From: Anaerolineaceae bacterium UBA4781
GTDB taxonomy: Bacteria > Chloroflexota > Anaerolineae > Anaerolineales > Anaerolineaceae
NCBI GenBank assembly: GCA_002403105.1
Contig: DHHD01000034.1
Location: 1-26,810 of the forward strand
Direction: 5' to 3'
DNA length: 26,810 nucleotides
Positions within the stretch are counted from its first letter, which is position 1; the number at the start of each line of letters is the position of its first letter. A program made the position numbers and the translations under genes. The notes beneath the pieces are model-generated. The model had not been told where the DNA came from and made no database searches. It worked only from the letters and a program-made list of their open reading frames with translations. This document shows positions 1-9,152 of this stretch, one piece after another.

Positions 1-213
1 CAACAGCATCTTCAACAGTACCACCGGGTCAAAAGGTGGGCGTCCATATTGTGCTCTGCCTTGATAACAGCGCATCATTTTCTTGGAATAGTTGCGCCAA
101 TCCAGCATGTCATTCAATGTGCGAAAGAAATGATCCTGCGGAATGATCTGATCATAGATGTATTCCCCATAAAAGGTACCTTTTCCGGTCTCAATGAAGT
201 GTTCTTCTGCCAT
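1..213 (-). CDS. Transposase N-terminus, IS1182/IS5-like (partial, cut by window edge)
   Basis: On the minus strand an ATG at 213 opens a frame that stays open to base 1 (71 codons, no stop). The translation has the N-terminal transposase domain (DUF772/InsH-like) pattern: a PQDHFFRTLNDMLDW segment near residues 25-39 and QYGRPPFDPVVLLKML near 55-70. This is the hallmark entry of IS1182-type and related DDE transposases. An SD-like GAGGG lies 5-6 bases before the ATG. The catalytic DDE part would lie left of the window, so intactness cannot be judged. The element probably ends between the ATG and the lacI promoter at 309. An AGACTGTTGAAAAAG motif (minus strand, around 281-295) is a possible terminal repeat, but the partner end is not visible. 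Confidence 0.8.
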   Translation of the reverse strand, partial: MAEEHFIETGKGTFYGEYIYDQIIPQDHFFRTLNDMLDWRNYSKKMMRCYQGRAQYGRPPFDPVVLLKMLL

Positions 214-308
214 GTCTGCCCTCGCTGTTGTTGTTTCCCCCATTCTATTAAATCTCTTCCTCTTTGTCAATTTTGTCACTTCTTTTTCAACAGTCTCGTA
301 TCAACCAC

Positions 309-337
309 TTGACTTTTGTTTAAAAGAACTATACAAT
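309..337 (+). promoter_or_regulatory. Sigma70-type promoter of the lacI-family gene
   Basis: TTGACT (309-314) and TACAAT (332-337) are separated by 17 bp, a near-consensus vegetative promoter. Transcription should start near 344, just before the operator at 348-365, so the regulator probably represses its own gene. Confidence 0.8.
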
Positions 338-347
338 AAAATATATG

Positions 348-365
348 TTTGGGAGCGTTCCCAAA
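348..365 (+). promoter_or_regulatory. LacI/CelR-type operator O1
   Basis: TTTGGGAGCGTTCCCAAA is a palindrome with 7-bp arms around a GCGT centre. It matches the published CelR operator of Thermobifida fusca (TGGGAGCGCTCCCA) at 13 of 14 core positions. It lies 10 bp downstream of the -10 box, where bound repressor would block promoter clearance. Matching sites lie at 1632-1649 and 22233-22250. Confidence 0.85.
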
Positions 366-410
366 TATACAAATATTCTTTTATTAAAATTATTTCTGGC
401 GGAGCATCCC

Positions 411-1430
411 TTGAATAATCTTACATTGGAGGATATTGCACAAAAAAGCGGGGTCTCACGCTCTACTGTTTCGCGGGTGATTAATGACCATCCCAATGTA
501 AGCAAAAAAGTAAGAGAACATGTAAAAGAAGTGATCAAACAAACCGGCTATCAACCACATCCGGCTGCCAGAGCGCTTGTTTCAAACCGGACTTGGACGT
601 GTGGATTGATCCTTCCACGCTCCATTAATACCTTTTTTACTGACCCTTATTATCCTTGTTTGATTCAGGGAATTGCACAAGCTTGCAGTAAACAAAAATA
701 CACATTTTCGCTTTTCTTGATGGAAGATAAAGAAGATGAGGATCAAATGTTTTCACGGGTTTGTCGTCGTGGATTCATGGACGGGATTCTTTTTCAATCA
801 TACCAAATGGGCGACGCATTGGTCGACAAATTGGTAGATTCAGGAATTCCGTTGGTGATCTTGGGCCGACCTTTCCAAAAGAAAAAGATTAGCCATGTGG
901 ATATTAATAATATTGAATCGGTAGAAACAGCGATTCAGTATTTATTGGATACAGGTCACAAAAGAATTGGAACGATAACCGGTCCACAGAATACTGCTGT
1001 TGGTATCGATAGAAAAATGGGATACCAGCAAGCATTGATTAAAAATAACATTCCAATCGATGAAGCATTGATAGTAGGGGGAACCTTTACCGAAGAAAGC
1101 GGTTATTTGGGAATGAATCAGCTCCTCCCTGCAAAACCTGATGCTATTTTTGCAGCTTCCGATCAGATGGCGTTGGGTGCTATGCGCGCGATCCGGGAAA
1201 AAGGGCTAGAAGTTCCAAGAGATATATCGATCATTGGGTATGATGATTTTCCCATGGTATCACCAGCGCACCCTGCGCTCACTACGTTACGACAACCCAT
1301 TGTACAGTTTGGTTTTGAAGCATTGAAAATGCTTATCAGTCTTGTGGAGGATGGCCTGGAACCATATCGGCAGGTCATTCTAAAATCCGAATTCATCATT
1401 CGGGATTCAACAAGGAATAGAACTTTATAA
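411..1430 (+). CDS. LacI-family transcriptional regulator (CelR-like)
   Basis: The 339-aa product has a LacI-type helix-turn-helix at residues about 4-26 (TLEDIAQKSGVSRSTVSRVI), a hinge region around 45-60, and a periplasmic-binding-protein-like effector domain to the end (GYDDFPMVSPAHPALTTLRQP near the C-terminus is typical). I chose the TTG start at 411 because GGAG at 401-404 sits six bases upstream and the protein then begins just before the HTH, as in the family. An ATG at 345 would fall at the predicted transcription start and inside the operator zone. The regulator sits at the head of the glycan locus, and the three CelR-like palindromes are its expected targets. The inducer is probably a cello- or manno-oligosaccharide. 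That is inference; GlyR3 and CelR respond to laminaribiose and cellobiose. Confidence 0.92.
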   Translation: MNNLTLEDIAQKSGVSRSTVSRVINDHPNVSKKVREHVKEVIKQTGYQPHPAARALVSNRTWTCGLILPRSINTFFTDPYYPCLIQGIAQACSKQKYTFSLFLMEDKEDEDQMFSRVCRRGFMDGILFQSYQMGDALVDKLVDSGIPLVILGRPFQKKKISHVDINNIESVETAIQYLLDTGHKRIGTITGPQNTAVGIDRKMGYQQALIKNNIPIDEALIVGGTFTEESGYLGMNQLLPAKPDAIFAASDQMALGAMRAIREKGLEVPRDISIIGYDDFPMVSPAHPALTTLRQPIVQFGFEALKMLISLVEDGLEPYRQVILKSEFIIRDSTRNRTL

Positions 1431-1442
1431 CATAAATAAAAA

Positions 1443-1487
1443 TATAAATTTTTAAATGATGGTGGGAGCGATACCAGAATAAGGAGG
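1443..1487 (+). promoter_or_regulatory. Degenerate second copy of the promoter/operator/SD module
   Basis: TATAAA (1443-1448), an operator-like TGGGAGCGATACCA (1463-1476, 12 of 14 matches to the intact operator) and AAGGAGG (1481-1487) occur in the same order as at 1615-1658. The four-base gap between operator core and AAGGAGG is also the same. The SD is followed only by a possible 8-codon TTG frame. This looks like a decayed duplicate of the ABC operon control region; binding is uncertain. Confidence 0.45.
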
Positions 1488-1521
1488 GCATTGAATATAG
1501 CAATAAGCGAAAATTAAGGTG

Positions 1522-1557
1522 AGGGTGGATTGGAACCACCCTAGTGGGATATTTTTT
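1522..1557 (+). terminator. Probable terminator after the lacI-family gene
   Basis: AGGGTGG (1522-1528) and CCACCCT (1536-1542) form a 7-bp stem with a 7-base loop. A T-run follows at 1552-1557, nine bases after the stem. A competing small stem CCAC/GTGG (1536-1539 with 1544-1547) lies closer to the T-run. The layout fits rho-independent termination only moderately because of the gap. It lies between the two operator copies. Confidence 0.5.
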
Positions 1558-1614
1558 GATCTTAAATCATTATTTGGATTCATTGTGGAAAGAACATTAA
1601 GGAATAAGAACCTA

Positions 1615-1658
1615 TAAGATTTGATAAACAAATTGGGAGCGTTCCCAATAAAAGGAGG
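1615..1658 (+). promoter_or_regulatory. ABC/glycosidase operon promoter with operator O2 and orphan SD
   Basis: A weak -10 box TAAGAT (1615-1620) is followed 11 bp later by the palindrome ATTGGGAGCGTTCCCAAT (1632-1649). This repeats the spacing seen at lacI and at the epimerase operon. No good -35 box is visible, so an activator or an alternative promoter is possible. A strong AAAGGAGG at 1651-1658 has no start codon at usable distance. The true SD of the binding-protein gene lies about 75 bases downstream (1726-1734). The stretch 1659-1725 shows nothing else beyond a possible 11-codon frame from ATG 1678. Confidence 0.7.
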
Positions 1659-1740
1659 CCATATAGAAGAGAAACAATGAACAGCTCAATAAAAGAATCT
1701 AAAAAGATTTAAAAAAATCCTAATAAAAGGAGAGAGGGAA

Positions 1741-3615
1741 ATGCGTAAGAATATTCTGTTTTTGCTAAGTATTTTCATCATCGCCGGAGTTGTATTGGCA
1801 GCGTGCCAACCGGCTGCAGAGACTACAACCGAAGAACCTACCGCCGAAACGGCAGTAGAAGAACCTGTTGCTGAGAATCCTGCTGATATCGCTGCATCTC
1901 TGCCACGCGATGAAACCTTGTACTTCAATGGTCAACAGTGGGGATCGGTCGTCTGTTGGAATCCTTATTCCTCCAACTGCAATAACGCGATGGCTCTTGC
2001 CCAACAAGACAATGCTCGCGTTACCATGTTTGAAACGCCATACCTGTATAACATGCTCGATGGCAAGGTATATCCTTTGCTGGCGGATGGCGATTTTGCA
2101 TGGGATGCTGGTATGACCGCGATCACCTTCAAGATTAATGCTGCCGCCCATTGGAGCGATGGCACGCCGGTGACTGCTGAAGATGTCGCTTATACCTGGG
2201 CTACCCATGTCAAATACAATACACAGTTCGGTGCTGCCAACAAAGATTACATTGACACCATTGAAGCAGTTGATGCCAGTACAGTTTTAGTCAAAGCTGT
2301 ACTGGGTGATGATGGGAAAGCAATAAACCCCTTGCTTGTTCAGGCGTACCTGAGCAGCAACTATGTCATCCAAAAAGCATGGACCGAGAAATTGGAAGCA
2401 CGCACCGATGGTGATGCAGCCGCGTTAATGGCTGATGTTGCGGAAGACGTCGTTTTCTCTGGTCCCTATTACAAATTCTTCACGGATGATACAAAAGTGG
2501 TCATGGTTCGTGATGATAATTATTGGGGTCAGGATACCAGCATGTTTGGTAAGCTGCCTGTTCCAACGTATCTCGCCCATGTGATCTACAAGGATAATGC
2601 GGCTGGTACAACCGCTTTGCAAGCCGGTGAGGTGGATGTCAGCCAGCAGTTCAACTCAAATGTTCAAGATCTATGGCTCAAAGATAACCTGCCTATTTCC
2701 ACTTATCTGGCCGATGCTCCCTACAACATTGGAGCATCTCTTCCAACAGCTTATTACAACATGGCCTCCTACGGTCTGGATCAGGTTGCGGTCCGCAAAG
2801 CCATTGCCATGGCGGTTGACTACAACACGATTATTTCAAACGCAATGACCAATCAATCAGCTACCTTCACCCAGGTTCCACGCTCTCTTATGAACCCGAC
2901 TCCAGGCGAGCAGGCTTTATTTGACCATGATGCCGTCGCCGATCTGCAATGGGCAGGGAGTGACATCGAAGGCGCCAATCAACTGCTTGATGATGCCGGG
3001 ATCGTGGATGCCGATGGTGATGGATGGCGCGAATATAATGGCCAGAACCTTCACTACATAGCAACTTGCCCCAATGGCTGGTCCGATTGGCAAGCTGCAA
3101 TTGAAGTGGTTGCTGCCGCTGGAAAAGAGATCGGGATTGACATCACGACCAACTATCCTGAATGGTCCGTTTATCAGACCGTTGTTACTAACTGGCCGCT
3201 CCCCGAAACGGGATATGATATCTTGATGATGTGGAGTGATGGTGCTGGCCCGACTCAACCTTGGGGACGAATCCGCCATTTGATCAGCTCTGAATTTGCC
3301 CAGACCACCAACAACTGGAATGGTAACTGGGGTGGTTATTCGAATGCTGACGCAGATGCATTGATCCAAGCGATCCCGACTATGAGTGATGCTGCCGAAC
3401 TGAAGGCAGCCTATACTGAATTAGTCACGATCTACCTGACCGATGTTCCCTCCTTCACACTCATGTATCGTCCTCAATCGTTCCACACTGTAAACGAAAG
3501 TGTCTGGACGAACTTCCCGCACGAGGGCGATGGCACTAATCCAGCAGTACCGCCATTGGACCTGACTGACGGTTGGAGTATCGCAGGTCTCTATAACTTG
3601 ACGCTTGTGAAATAG
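1741..3615 (+). CDS. ABC transporter substrate-binding lipoprotein, SBP family 5 (oligosaccharide type)
   Basis: The 624-aa product begins with a lipoprotein signal peptide ending in LAAC (lipidated Cys22). A Thr/Glu/Ala-rich linker (about 25-45) follows, then a family 5 extracellular solute-binding domain (OppA/DppA fold). [16 protein letters not shown] near residue 140 is the family signature. Although named for peptides, this family includes the cello- and manno-oligosaccharide binding proteins of Thermotoga. The many Trp residues, the operator upstream and the glycosidases downstream point to beta-gluco- or manno-oligosaccharides. The start has AAAGGAGAG six bases upstream. It is the first gene of the operon, and a strong hairpin separates it from the permease gene. 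The exact ligand cannot be read from sequence. Confidence 0.93.
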   Translation: MRKNILFLLSIFIIAGVVLAACQPAAETTTEEPTAETAVEEPVAENPADIAASLPRDETLYFNGQQWGSVVCWNPYSSNCNNAMALAQQDNARVTMFETPYLYNMLDGKVYPLLADGDFAWDAGMTAITFKINAAAHWSDGTPVTAEDVAYTWATHVKYNTQFGAANKDYIDTIEAVDASTVLVKAVLGDDGKAINPLLVQAYLSSNYVIQKAWTEKLEARTDGDAAALMADVAEDVVFSGPYYKFFTDDTKVVMVRDDNYWGQDTSMFGKLPVPTYLAHVIYKDNAAGTTALQAGEVDVSQQFNSNVQDLWLKDNLPISTYLADAPYNIGASLPTAYYNMASYGLDQVAVRKAIAMAVDYNTIISNAMTNQSATFTQVPRSLMNPTPGEQALFDHDAVADLQWAGSDIEGANQLLDDAGIVDADGDGWREYNGQNLHYIATCPNGWSDWQAAIEVVAAAGKEIGIDITTNYPEWSVYQTVVTNWPLPETGYDILMMWSDGAGPTQPWGRIRHLISSEFAQTTNNWNGNWGGYSNADADALIQAIPTMSDAAELKAAYTELVTIYLTDVPSFTLMYRPQSFHTVNESVWTNFPHEGDGTNPAVPPLDLTDGWSIAGLYNLTLVK

Positions 3616-3633
3616 TAAATTGTAATGGAGTAT

Positions 3634-3672
3634 GAACAGCCATGTTCCGTAAATTCTGGGGCATGGCTGTTC
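3634..3672 (+). other. Strong intercistronic hairpin between binding-protein and permease genes
   Basis: GAACAGCCATG (3634-3644) and CATGGCTGTTC (3662-3672) are perfect 11-bp inverted repeats. Inner TTCC and GGGG extend the RNA stem to 15 pairs (two G-U) with a 9-base loop. No T-run follows, so it is not a standard terminator. Such a structure would protect the upstream binding-protein message from 3' decay and give more binding protein than permease, as known for malE-malF. Confidence 0.8.
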
Positions 3673-3694
3673 TCTAGCGGAAGGAGGTCATGCG

Positions 3695-4699
3695 TTGAAA
3701 GGATATCGTAAGTATTTTGTAAACAAATTGCTTTGGTTATTGGTCACAACTTTTTTCGCCTTCATCCTGAATTTCATCCTGCCCCGTTTGATGCCGGGAG
3801 ATCCGGTAGCAGCCATTACTGCAAGGATCGCCCAGGGGATGTCCAATTCAACAGGCATGAAGGAGTTCTATCAGCAATATGCTGACCTGTTTGGAACCAA
3901 CAAGCCCATACTCGAACAATTTTTCCTTTACATAAAAAATGTAGTGCATGGGAATTTTGGTACATCTTTTAGTCAATATCCTCGGCCAGTTTTAGACATC
4001 ATTAAGTCTTCGGTCGTGTGGACGGTGTGTTTACAGTTCCCGGCGATCATCTTTGGCTGGATAATCGGAAACACACTGGGTGCATTGGCAGCTTATACCA
4101 AAAAAGGCTTTGATAAAGTACTTATGCCCATCAGTATTTTCGTGAGCAATATACCGGCATTTGGCATGGCCGTTATTTTATTGGTAATTTTTGGAGTGAA
4201 TTTAAAATGGTTTCCAACCTCGGGTGGATATGGTTTTGACCTGATTCCCACCCTGAGTTGGAGATTCATATGGTCTGTAATCGTGCACTACCAGCTTCCG
4301 TTCTGGTCAATTGTGGCGACCGCAATCGGTGGCCAAGCAATTGGCATGCGTTCCATGTCCATTTATGAGTTAAATGCGGATTATGTTAAATACAGCCGTT
4401 TTATGGGAATTAAAGATCGAAAGATTGTTGGTTATGTATTTCGGAATGCCATGCTTCCACAGGTGACTGGCCTGGCATTATCGGTCGGTACCATGGTTGG
4501 AGGTGCACTGGTAGCTGAGATCATCTTCAGTTATCCGGGACTTGGATACACACTCCTAAACGGTATCATGGGACAGGATTATCCACTGATCTCAGCAGTT
4601 ACATTGATTATTACGATGATGGTGCTGCTTGCGAACTTTATCATTGAGATCGTCTATGGTTTGATCGACCCGCGCATTAAAGCAGCGCAATCAGATTAG
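3695..4699 (+). CDS. ABC transporter permease, DppB-like
   Basis: The 334-aa product is a full-length DppB/OppB-type inner-membrane subunit. The first membrane helix is at about 10-30 ([18 protein letters not shown] is the typical end of helix 1). A periplasmic segment and five further helices follow. The EAA-like coupling motif is near residues 228-248 ([20 protein letters not shown]), and the family ending GLIDPRIK is present. The TTG start at 3695 is preceded by AAGGAGG seven bases upstream. An ATG at 3690 reads only two codons before a stop. It pairs with the next gene's permease to form the channel for the importer. Confidence 0.93.
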   Translation: MKGYRKYFVNKLLWLLVTTFFAFILNFILPRLMPGDPVAAITARIAQGMSNSTGMKEFYQQYADLFGTNKPILEQFFLYIKNVVHGNFGTSFSQYPRPVLDIIKSSVVWTVCLQFPAIIFGWIIGNTLGALAAYTKKGFDKVLMPISIFVSNIPAFGMAVILLVIFGVNLKWFPTSGGYGFDLIPTLSWRFIWSVIVHYQLPFWSIVATAIGGQAIGMRSMSIYELNADYVKYSRFMGIKDRKIVGYVFRNAMLPQVTGLALSVGTMVGGALVAEIIFSYPGLGYTLLNGIMGQDYPLISAVTLIITMMVLLANFIIEIVYGLIDPRIKAAQSD

Positions 4700-4713
4700 G
4701 GAGAGATATTGCA

Positions 4714-5964
4714 ATGAAAAATACAATTCAACAAGTTTTTCACTCTCGTAAATTTGTAACTGGTTTTTCCATTTTTATGGCATTGCTGCTGATTGTGTTC
4801 TTTTATCCATTTCTTATAAAAGACGATCCATTGGCGATCATTGGTCAAGGTAATTTCTTTCCACCCGGTATCTATGTAAATGTTTACGATAGCCTCCATT
4901 CAACAACTTATATCTTGAATTTGGACGATGCCGCTGTCAAGAGAATTGGCAACACATTAGGAGACCAGGAGCGCCAGGATATTAAAGATTGGCTTGTAGC
5001 ATACGGGATTCCCGAAGATCAGATCGATATCGATAATACCAAACAACTCCTCACTCAATGGGAAGAAAATTATGATCCCAATATCAGTGTGACTGACATG
5101 ACCTTTGCCAGGCAAAGATACTACGAAAGGATCGATACCTCATTGAAAGGGCTTCTATCAACAGAGGGGATGATCATTGCAAAAACCAATCCGCAAACTG
5201 GCGTATTGGAGCAGACAGACACCATCGAACAATCCGAGTATGCAGATATCAGCGAGGTTGCAAATATCAAAGTGTTACCACTTGGAACAGATAACTTTGG
5301 TAGGGATGTATTGACAGAGCTGGTTAAAGCTACTGGCGTGTCATTGCAGATCGGGTTTATTGCCGGTACCATTGCAACCTTGATCGGTTTGTTCCTTGGA
5401 TTACTATCGGGGTATGTAGGCGGTCTGATGGATGACATCATTATGTTCTTTACCAATCTCTTTACTGTGATTCCCTCTTTTGTATTGTTGATTTTGATTT
5501 CTTTTAGTATCGGCCAGGATAATCGCGGAGCCTCTACCATTGCAGTGGTGATCGGGTTTACCTCTTGGGTATGGACTGCAAGGGCTGTGCGATCGCAAGT
5601 GATTTCCCTTCGCAATCGCGACCATGTCAATTTATCAAAACTATCCGGCCATTCAACCTTTCACATCATTATCAACGATATTCTGCCTTATATTGCTTCT
5701 TATGTGATCATGGCCTTAATTCTTCAAATTTCCTCGGCTATTCTGGCGGAAGCTAGTTTATCAATCCTTGGATTGGGACCACGAACAACTGAAATACCAA
5801 CGTTGGGCTTGATGATGAACTGGGCGATGATTTACCAGGCACAAATTCTCGGGAAATGGTGGGCGTATTTCCCCGTGATCGTAATGATCGCTCTTATTAC
5901 ATTCTCGTTGAATTTGATGAATACAGGTCTCGACCAAGTATTCAATCCAGCATTGAGAGATTAG
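4714..5964 (+). CDS. ABC transporter permease, DppC-like, with a large extracytoplasmic insertion
   Basis: The 416-aa product is a DppC/OppC-type permease: first membrane helix at about 15-33, then the family motif [11 protein letters not shown] at about 190, then five membrane helices with the coupling loop ([13 protein letters not shown] region, about 305-320) and a TLGLMMNWA ending motif. Normal DppC proteins are near 300 aa with about 40 residues between helix 1 and the LGTD motif. Here about 150 hydrophilic residues fill this place, predicted to lie outside the membrane. The segment is in frame and uninterrupted, so it is a domain and not an assembly error. GGGAGA lies about ten bases before the ATG. 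It follows the DppB-like gene by 14 bp. Confidence 0.92.
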   Translation: MKNTIQQVFHSRKFVTGFSIFMALLLIVFFYPFLIKDDPLAIIGQGNFFPPGIYVNVYDSLHSTTYILNLDDAAVKRIGNTLGDQERQDIKDWLVAYGIPEDQIDIDNTKQLLTQWEENYDPNISVTDMTFARQRYYERIDTSLKGLLSTEGMIIAKTNPQTGVLEQTDTIEQSEYADISEVANIKVLPLGTDNFGRDVLTELVKATGVSLQIGFIAGTIATLIGLFLGLLSGYVGGLMDDIIMFFTNLFTVIPSFVLLILISFSIGQDNRGASTIAVVIGFTSWVWTARAVRSQVISLRNRDHVNLSKLSGHSTFHIIINDILPYIASYVIMALILQISSAILAEASLSILGLGPRTTEIPTLGLMMNWAMIYQAQILGKWWAYFPVIVMIALITFSLNLMNTGLDQVFNPALRD

Positions 5965-5973
5965 GTGATTGAC

Positions 5974-6984
5974 ATGTCAAAAGTGATGCTCGAAGTTAAA
6001 GAACTTACTACAAAGTATGTCACCCGGTTTCATGAGGATATTTACGCCGTTGATCATGTTTCGCTGAAGAACGAAGAAGGAAAATCGCTAGGTATTGCAG
6101 GAGAATCTGGCTGCGGAAAGTCGACACTCGCACTCAGCTTAATGGGATATTATTTTGCTCCGCTACACTATACCAGCGGCGAAATCATCATAGATGGACG
6201 GAATATTTCCAAAATGGACCCTGATGATATTCGTAGAACAATACTCGGAACAGAAATTGCCTATATTCCCCAGGCTGCGATGAATGCGCTGAACCCCACA
6301 CAAAAAGTTATTAACTTTATTGAAGATGTCATTCAAGCGCATAACCCAAAGGCAACGAAGACAGAAATTTATGAACTTGCCAGAGAACGGTTTGAAATTC
6401 TAGGGCTTCCAGCGGAGGTATTACAGAAATATCCGGTTGAACTTTCAGGTGGTATGAAACAGCGAACGGTAATTGCAACTTCTGTAATCCTTTGCCCAAA
6501 AATTCTGATTGCTGATGAACCTTCGTCCGCTCTTGATGTGACCTCCCAGAAAATGGTCATCAAGATGCTGCGAGATCTGATGGATAATGGCTTCATTAAA
6601 TCCATGATCTTCATCACCCATGAGCTTCCTCTGCTTTACAATGTGACGGATGACATTATGGTCATGTACGCAGGACAGATTGTAGAGAAGGGAACGGCAG
6701 AGGAGGTTGTCTTTGACCCACTCCATCCTTATTCAAAAGGTCTTATGAACTCGATCATCGTGCCAGAAAGCGGCGCGCGGCATGTTAAACTTTCTGCCAT
6801 TCCCGGAGTACCGCCTAATTTAAAAAATCCACCACAAGGTTGCCATTTTGCTGATCGATGCAAATATGTTCAACCGGAATGTAAGGCGCATCCAATAGAT
6901 TTACAGGAAATTGCAGGTGAACGCGCTTACCGCTGCATCTTTTCGCAAGATTATCTTAGAAAGGCATATAAAAATGGCGGATGA
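5974..6984 (+). CDS. ABC transporter ATP-binding protein, DppD-like
   Basis: The 336-aa ATPase has Walker [10 protein letters not shown] at 43-51, a Q-loop in [12 protein letters not shown], the signature LSGGMKQR at about 157, Walker [13 protein letters not shown] at about 178 and an H-loop in ITHEL. The C-terminus carries the oligopeptide-transporter domain, with [10 protein letters not shown] and the Cys pattern [14 protein letters not shown] that in this family can bind an Fe-S cluster. I chose ATG 5974 because AGGTG at 5963-5967 is six bases upstream; GTG 5965 is possible. It overlaps the next ATPase gene by 11 bp. It powers import with its partner ATPase. Confidence 0.94.
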   Translation: MSKVMLEVKELTTKYVTRFHEDIYAVDHVSLKNEEGKSLGIAGESGCGKSTLALSLMGYYFAPLHYTSGEIIIDGRNISKMDPDDIRRTILGTEIAYIPQAAMNALNPTQKVINFIEDVIQAHNPKATKTEIYELARERFEILGLPAEVLQKYPVELSGGMKQRTVIATSVILCPKILIADEPSSALDVTSQKMVIKMLRDLMDNGFIKSMIFITHELPLLYNVTDDIMVMYAGQIVEKGTAEEVVFDPLHPYSKGLMNSIIVPESGARHVKLSAIPGVPPNLKNPPQGCHFADRCKYVQPECKAHPIDLQEIAGERAYRCIFSQDYLRKAYKNGG

Positions 6985-7795
6985 AAAAAAACTATGTTTA
7001 TGCGGTTCAGGACTTACCAAGATTTATGGGCTTGGTCGCCAAAAATGCATAGCAGTAGATCATGTGGATTTTGAAATTTCTGAATGTGAATTCGTTTCGA
7101 TTGTTGGTGAATCTGGTAGCGGGAAAACAACTTTGGCGAAAATGCTATTAGGATTGACTAAACCTACTGAAGGCGAGATTTATTTCCAGGGTAAGAAACG
7201 CGACATCAGCACTCTACGGAAGAAAAAAGAATACTGGAAATCCATTCAAGCCATCTTTCAAGATCCGTACTCCTCATATAACACATTCAACAAGATTGAT
7301 ACCGTGCTTTTAGATTGCATTTCTATGCGTGGGGGAAGAAAACTGCCTCATGCAAAAAAAATTGACTTGATGGAAGAAGCTTGTAGCTTCGTAAACTTGA
7401 AATTTGAAGAATTGACCAACAAATATCCTTTTGAGCTTTCCGGTGGGCAAATGCAGCGCCTGATGATCGCTCGAATCTTCATTTTAAAGCCGCAGATTCT
7501 GATGGCAGATGAACCTACCTCGATGATCGATGCCTGTTCACGCGCGACGATCCTGGATATGCTAATGAAACTACGGAAAGATATCGGGATGACAATTATT
7601 TTCATTACCCATGATATTGGCCTGGCATATTACATTTCTGATTGTGTATATATTATGGAGCATGGAAAAATAATCGAGAGCGGCTCTGCCGAGGAAGTGA
7701 TTTTACATCCGAAAGAGGAATATACCCGGCGTTTGATCAACGATGTTCCCAAAATTCATGAAGAATGGGATCTCTCATCGGTCAGTTACGCTTGA
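6974..7795 (+). CDS. ABC transporter ATP-binding protein, DppF-like (short form)
   Basis: The 273-aa ATPase has Walker A GESGSGKT at about 45-52, a Q-loop in [10 protein letters not shown], the signature LSGGQMQR at about 156, Walker [10 protein letters not shown] and an H-loop in ITHDI. Unlike its partner it stops soon after the nucleotide-binding domain and lacks the oligopeptide C-terminal extension with Cys residues. The D-loop region reads SMIDAC where SALD is usual. ATG 6974 overlaps the preceding gene (stop at 6984), so translation is probably coupled. It is the second ATPase of the importer. Confidence 0.92.
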   Translation: MADEKKLCLCGSGLTKIYGLGRQKCIAVDHVDFEISECEFVSIVGESGSGKTTLAKMLLGLTKPTEGEIYFQGKKRDISTLRKKKEYWKSIQAIFQDPYSSYNTFNKIDTVLLDCISMRGGRKLPHAKKIDLMEEACSFVNLKFEELTNKYPFELSGGQMQRLMIARIFILKPQILMADEPTSMIDACSRATILDMLMKLRKDIGMTIIFITHDIGLAYYISDCVYIMEHGKIIESGSAEEVILHPKEEYTRRLINDVPKIHEEWDLSSVSYA

Positions 7796-7934
7796 GCAAG
7801 AATTCATGCAAAACATAGAAAAATTATGGTTATTCAAAATACCAAAGTTCTATCTGAACTGAATCGAAGGAGACTTTCCGTTTTCATCCGGGATAGATAA
7901 ACCCAATTAAGAATGATTGAAAGGAAAATATCTA

Positions 7935-9152
7935 TTGAAATTGCTTAAGAAGATTGCAGAATACCCAAATATCGGCCTTATCATTTTTGCATATATTGCG
8001 TTCATTGCTCTTGGAATGCCAGATGGTTTATTGGGAGTGGCCTGGCCATCGATCCGCACCAGTTTTTCTGTCCCTCTTGATGCAATTGGTATGCTCATCC
8101 CAGCATCGGTAGCTGGCTATTTAACCTCCAGCTTTTTGAGTGGTCCTTTGATCTCACGCTGGGGAATTGGGAAGGTTTTATCGGTAAGTTGTGCTATGAC
8201 TGGCGTGGCAATTATCAGTTATACAATCGTCCCGGTTTGGTGGATGATGGTACTGCTGGGTGTTCTGGCTGGTTTGGGAGCTGGAGCGATTGATGCAGGT
8301 CTCAATAACTACGTCGCGGCAAATTTTGGGGAAGGTTTAATGCAGTGGCTGCATGCCAGTTATGGAATTGGAATTACCCTTGGTCCAATTATTATGACCA
8401 TAGCTCTTTCAAAATGGGATTCGTGGCGAATAGGATATCGTGTGGTAGGCAGTTTTCAGTTTGCATTGGCAATCTGCTTTGCGCTGACCCTTTCCATATG
8501 GAACCAAAGAGCACATTCTAAAAAGAGTGACGAACCAAATTTTACCGAATACAAAACACCGCTCATTGAAACGCTGCGCCGGCCACAGGTTTGGCTGAGC
8601 ATGCTTTTATTTTTTCTGTATGTTGGCTCAGAAGTATCCATTGGAACATGGACGTATAGTCTGCTGACAGAGTCGCGTGGGGTTGATCCTACCGCGGCAG
8701 GATTCTTCACTGGTAGTTATTGGGCAACTTTCACCATCGGCCGGATCATTGCAGGGCTTTATGCGAAAAAAGTGGGAGTTAATTGTCTGGTGCAAGGAAG
8801 CGTAGTAGTTGCATTGATCGGAACAATCTTGTTGATTTGGAATCCATCTGCGGTGGTAAATCTGCTGGCAGTGGCTTTGATTGGGCTTGCCATCGCTCCT
8901 ATTTTCCCTGCATTAATGTCAGGCACCAGCCAGCGTGTGAGCCCTCGTTTTGCTGCGAATACGATTGGCATGCAGATAGCCGCTTCCGGTTTGGGAACAG
9001 CAATTATTCCCAGCTTGTTGGGAGTTTTAGCCCGCCGCTTCTCATTGGAGGTTATCCCCATCTGTCTGGTGATCGTATTTTCAGCTCTATTTGTTGCTTA
9101 CCGCTTTTCCATGGTTAAAACAGGAACTCCAAATAAGGAAAGCATTCAATGA
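7935..9152 (+). CDS. Major facilitator superfamily transporter
   Basis: The 405-aa product is a 12-helix MFS protein of the general MFS_1 type. It has an early GMPDGLLGVAWPSIR segment after helix 1 and two six-helix halves split by a hydrophilic loop around 185-205. Homologues occur near sugar loci, but the substrate cannot be read from sequence. It may export or import a mono- or disaccharide. I chose TTG 7935 because AAAGGA (7920-7925) lies nine bases upstream; an in-frame TTG at 7917 has no SD. A 139-bp gap separates it from the ABC genes, the largest gap inside the + operon, so a separate promoter is possible though none is clear. Its stop overlaps the next start as ATGA (9149-9152). Confidence 0.88.
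   Translation: MKLLKKIAEYPNIGLIIFAYIAFIALGMPDGLLGVAWPSIRTSFSVPLDAIGMLIPASVAGYLTSSFLSGPLISRWGIGKVLSVSCAMTGVAIISYTIVPVWWMMVLLGVLAGLGAGAIDAGLNNYVAANFGEGLMQWLHASYGIGITLGPIIMTIALSKWDSWRIGYRVVGSFQFALAICFALTLSIWNQRAHSKKSDEPNFTEYKTPLIETLRRPQVWLSMLLFFLYVGSEVSIGTWTYSLLTESRGVDPTAAGFFTGSYWATFTIGRIIAGLYAKKVGVNCLVQGSVVVALIGTILLIWNPSAVVNLLAVALIGLAIAPIFPALMSGTSQRVSPRFAANTIGMQIAASGLGTAIIPSLLGVLARRFSLEVIPICLVIVFSALFVAYRFSMVKTGTPNKESIQ

Noticed and set aside
345..410. N-terminal extension of the LacI-type regulator from ATG 345
   Set aside because: It starts at the predicted transcript start and reads through the operator; TTG 411 has GGAG six bases upstream and fits family length.
7826..7900. 24-codon frame in the gap between the ABC and MFS genes
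   Set aside because: No SD, no recognisable content, and the AAGGAG in this gap lies inside the frame and not before its start.
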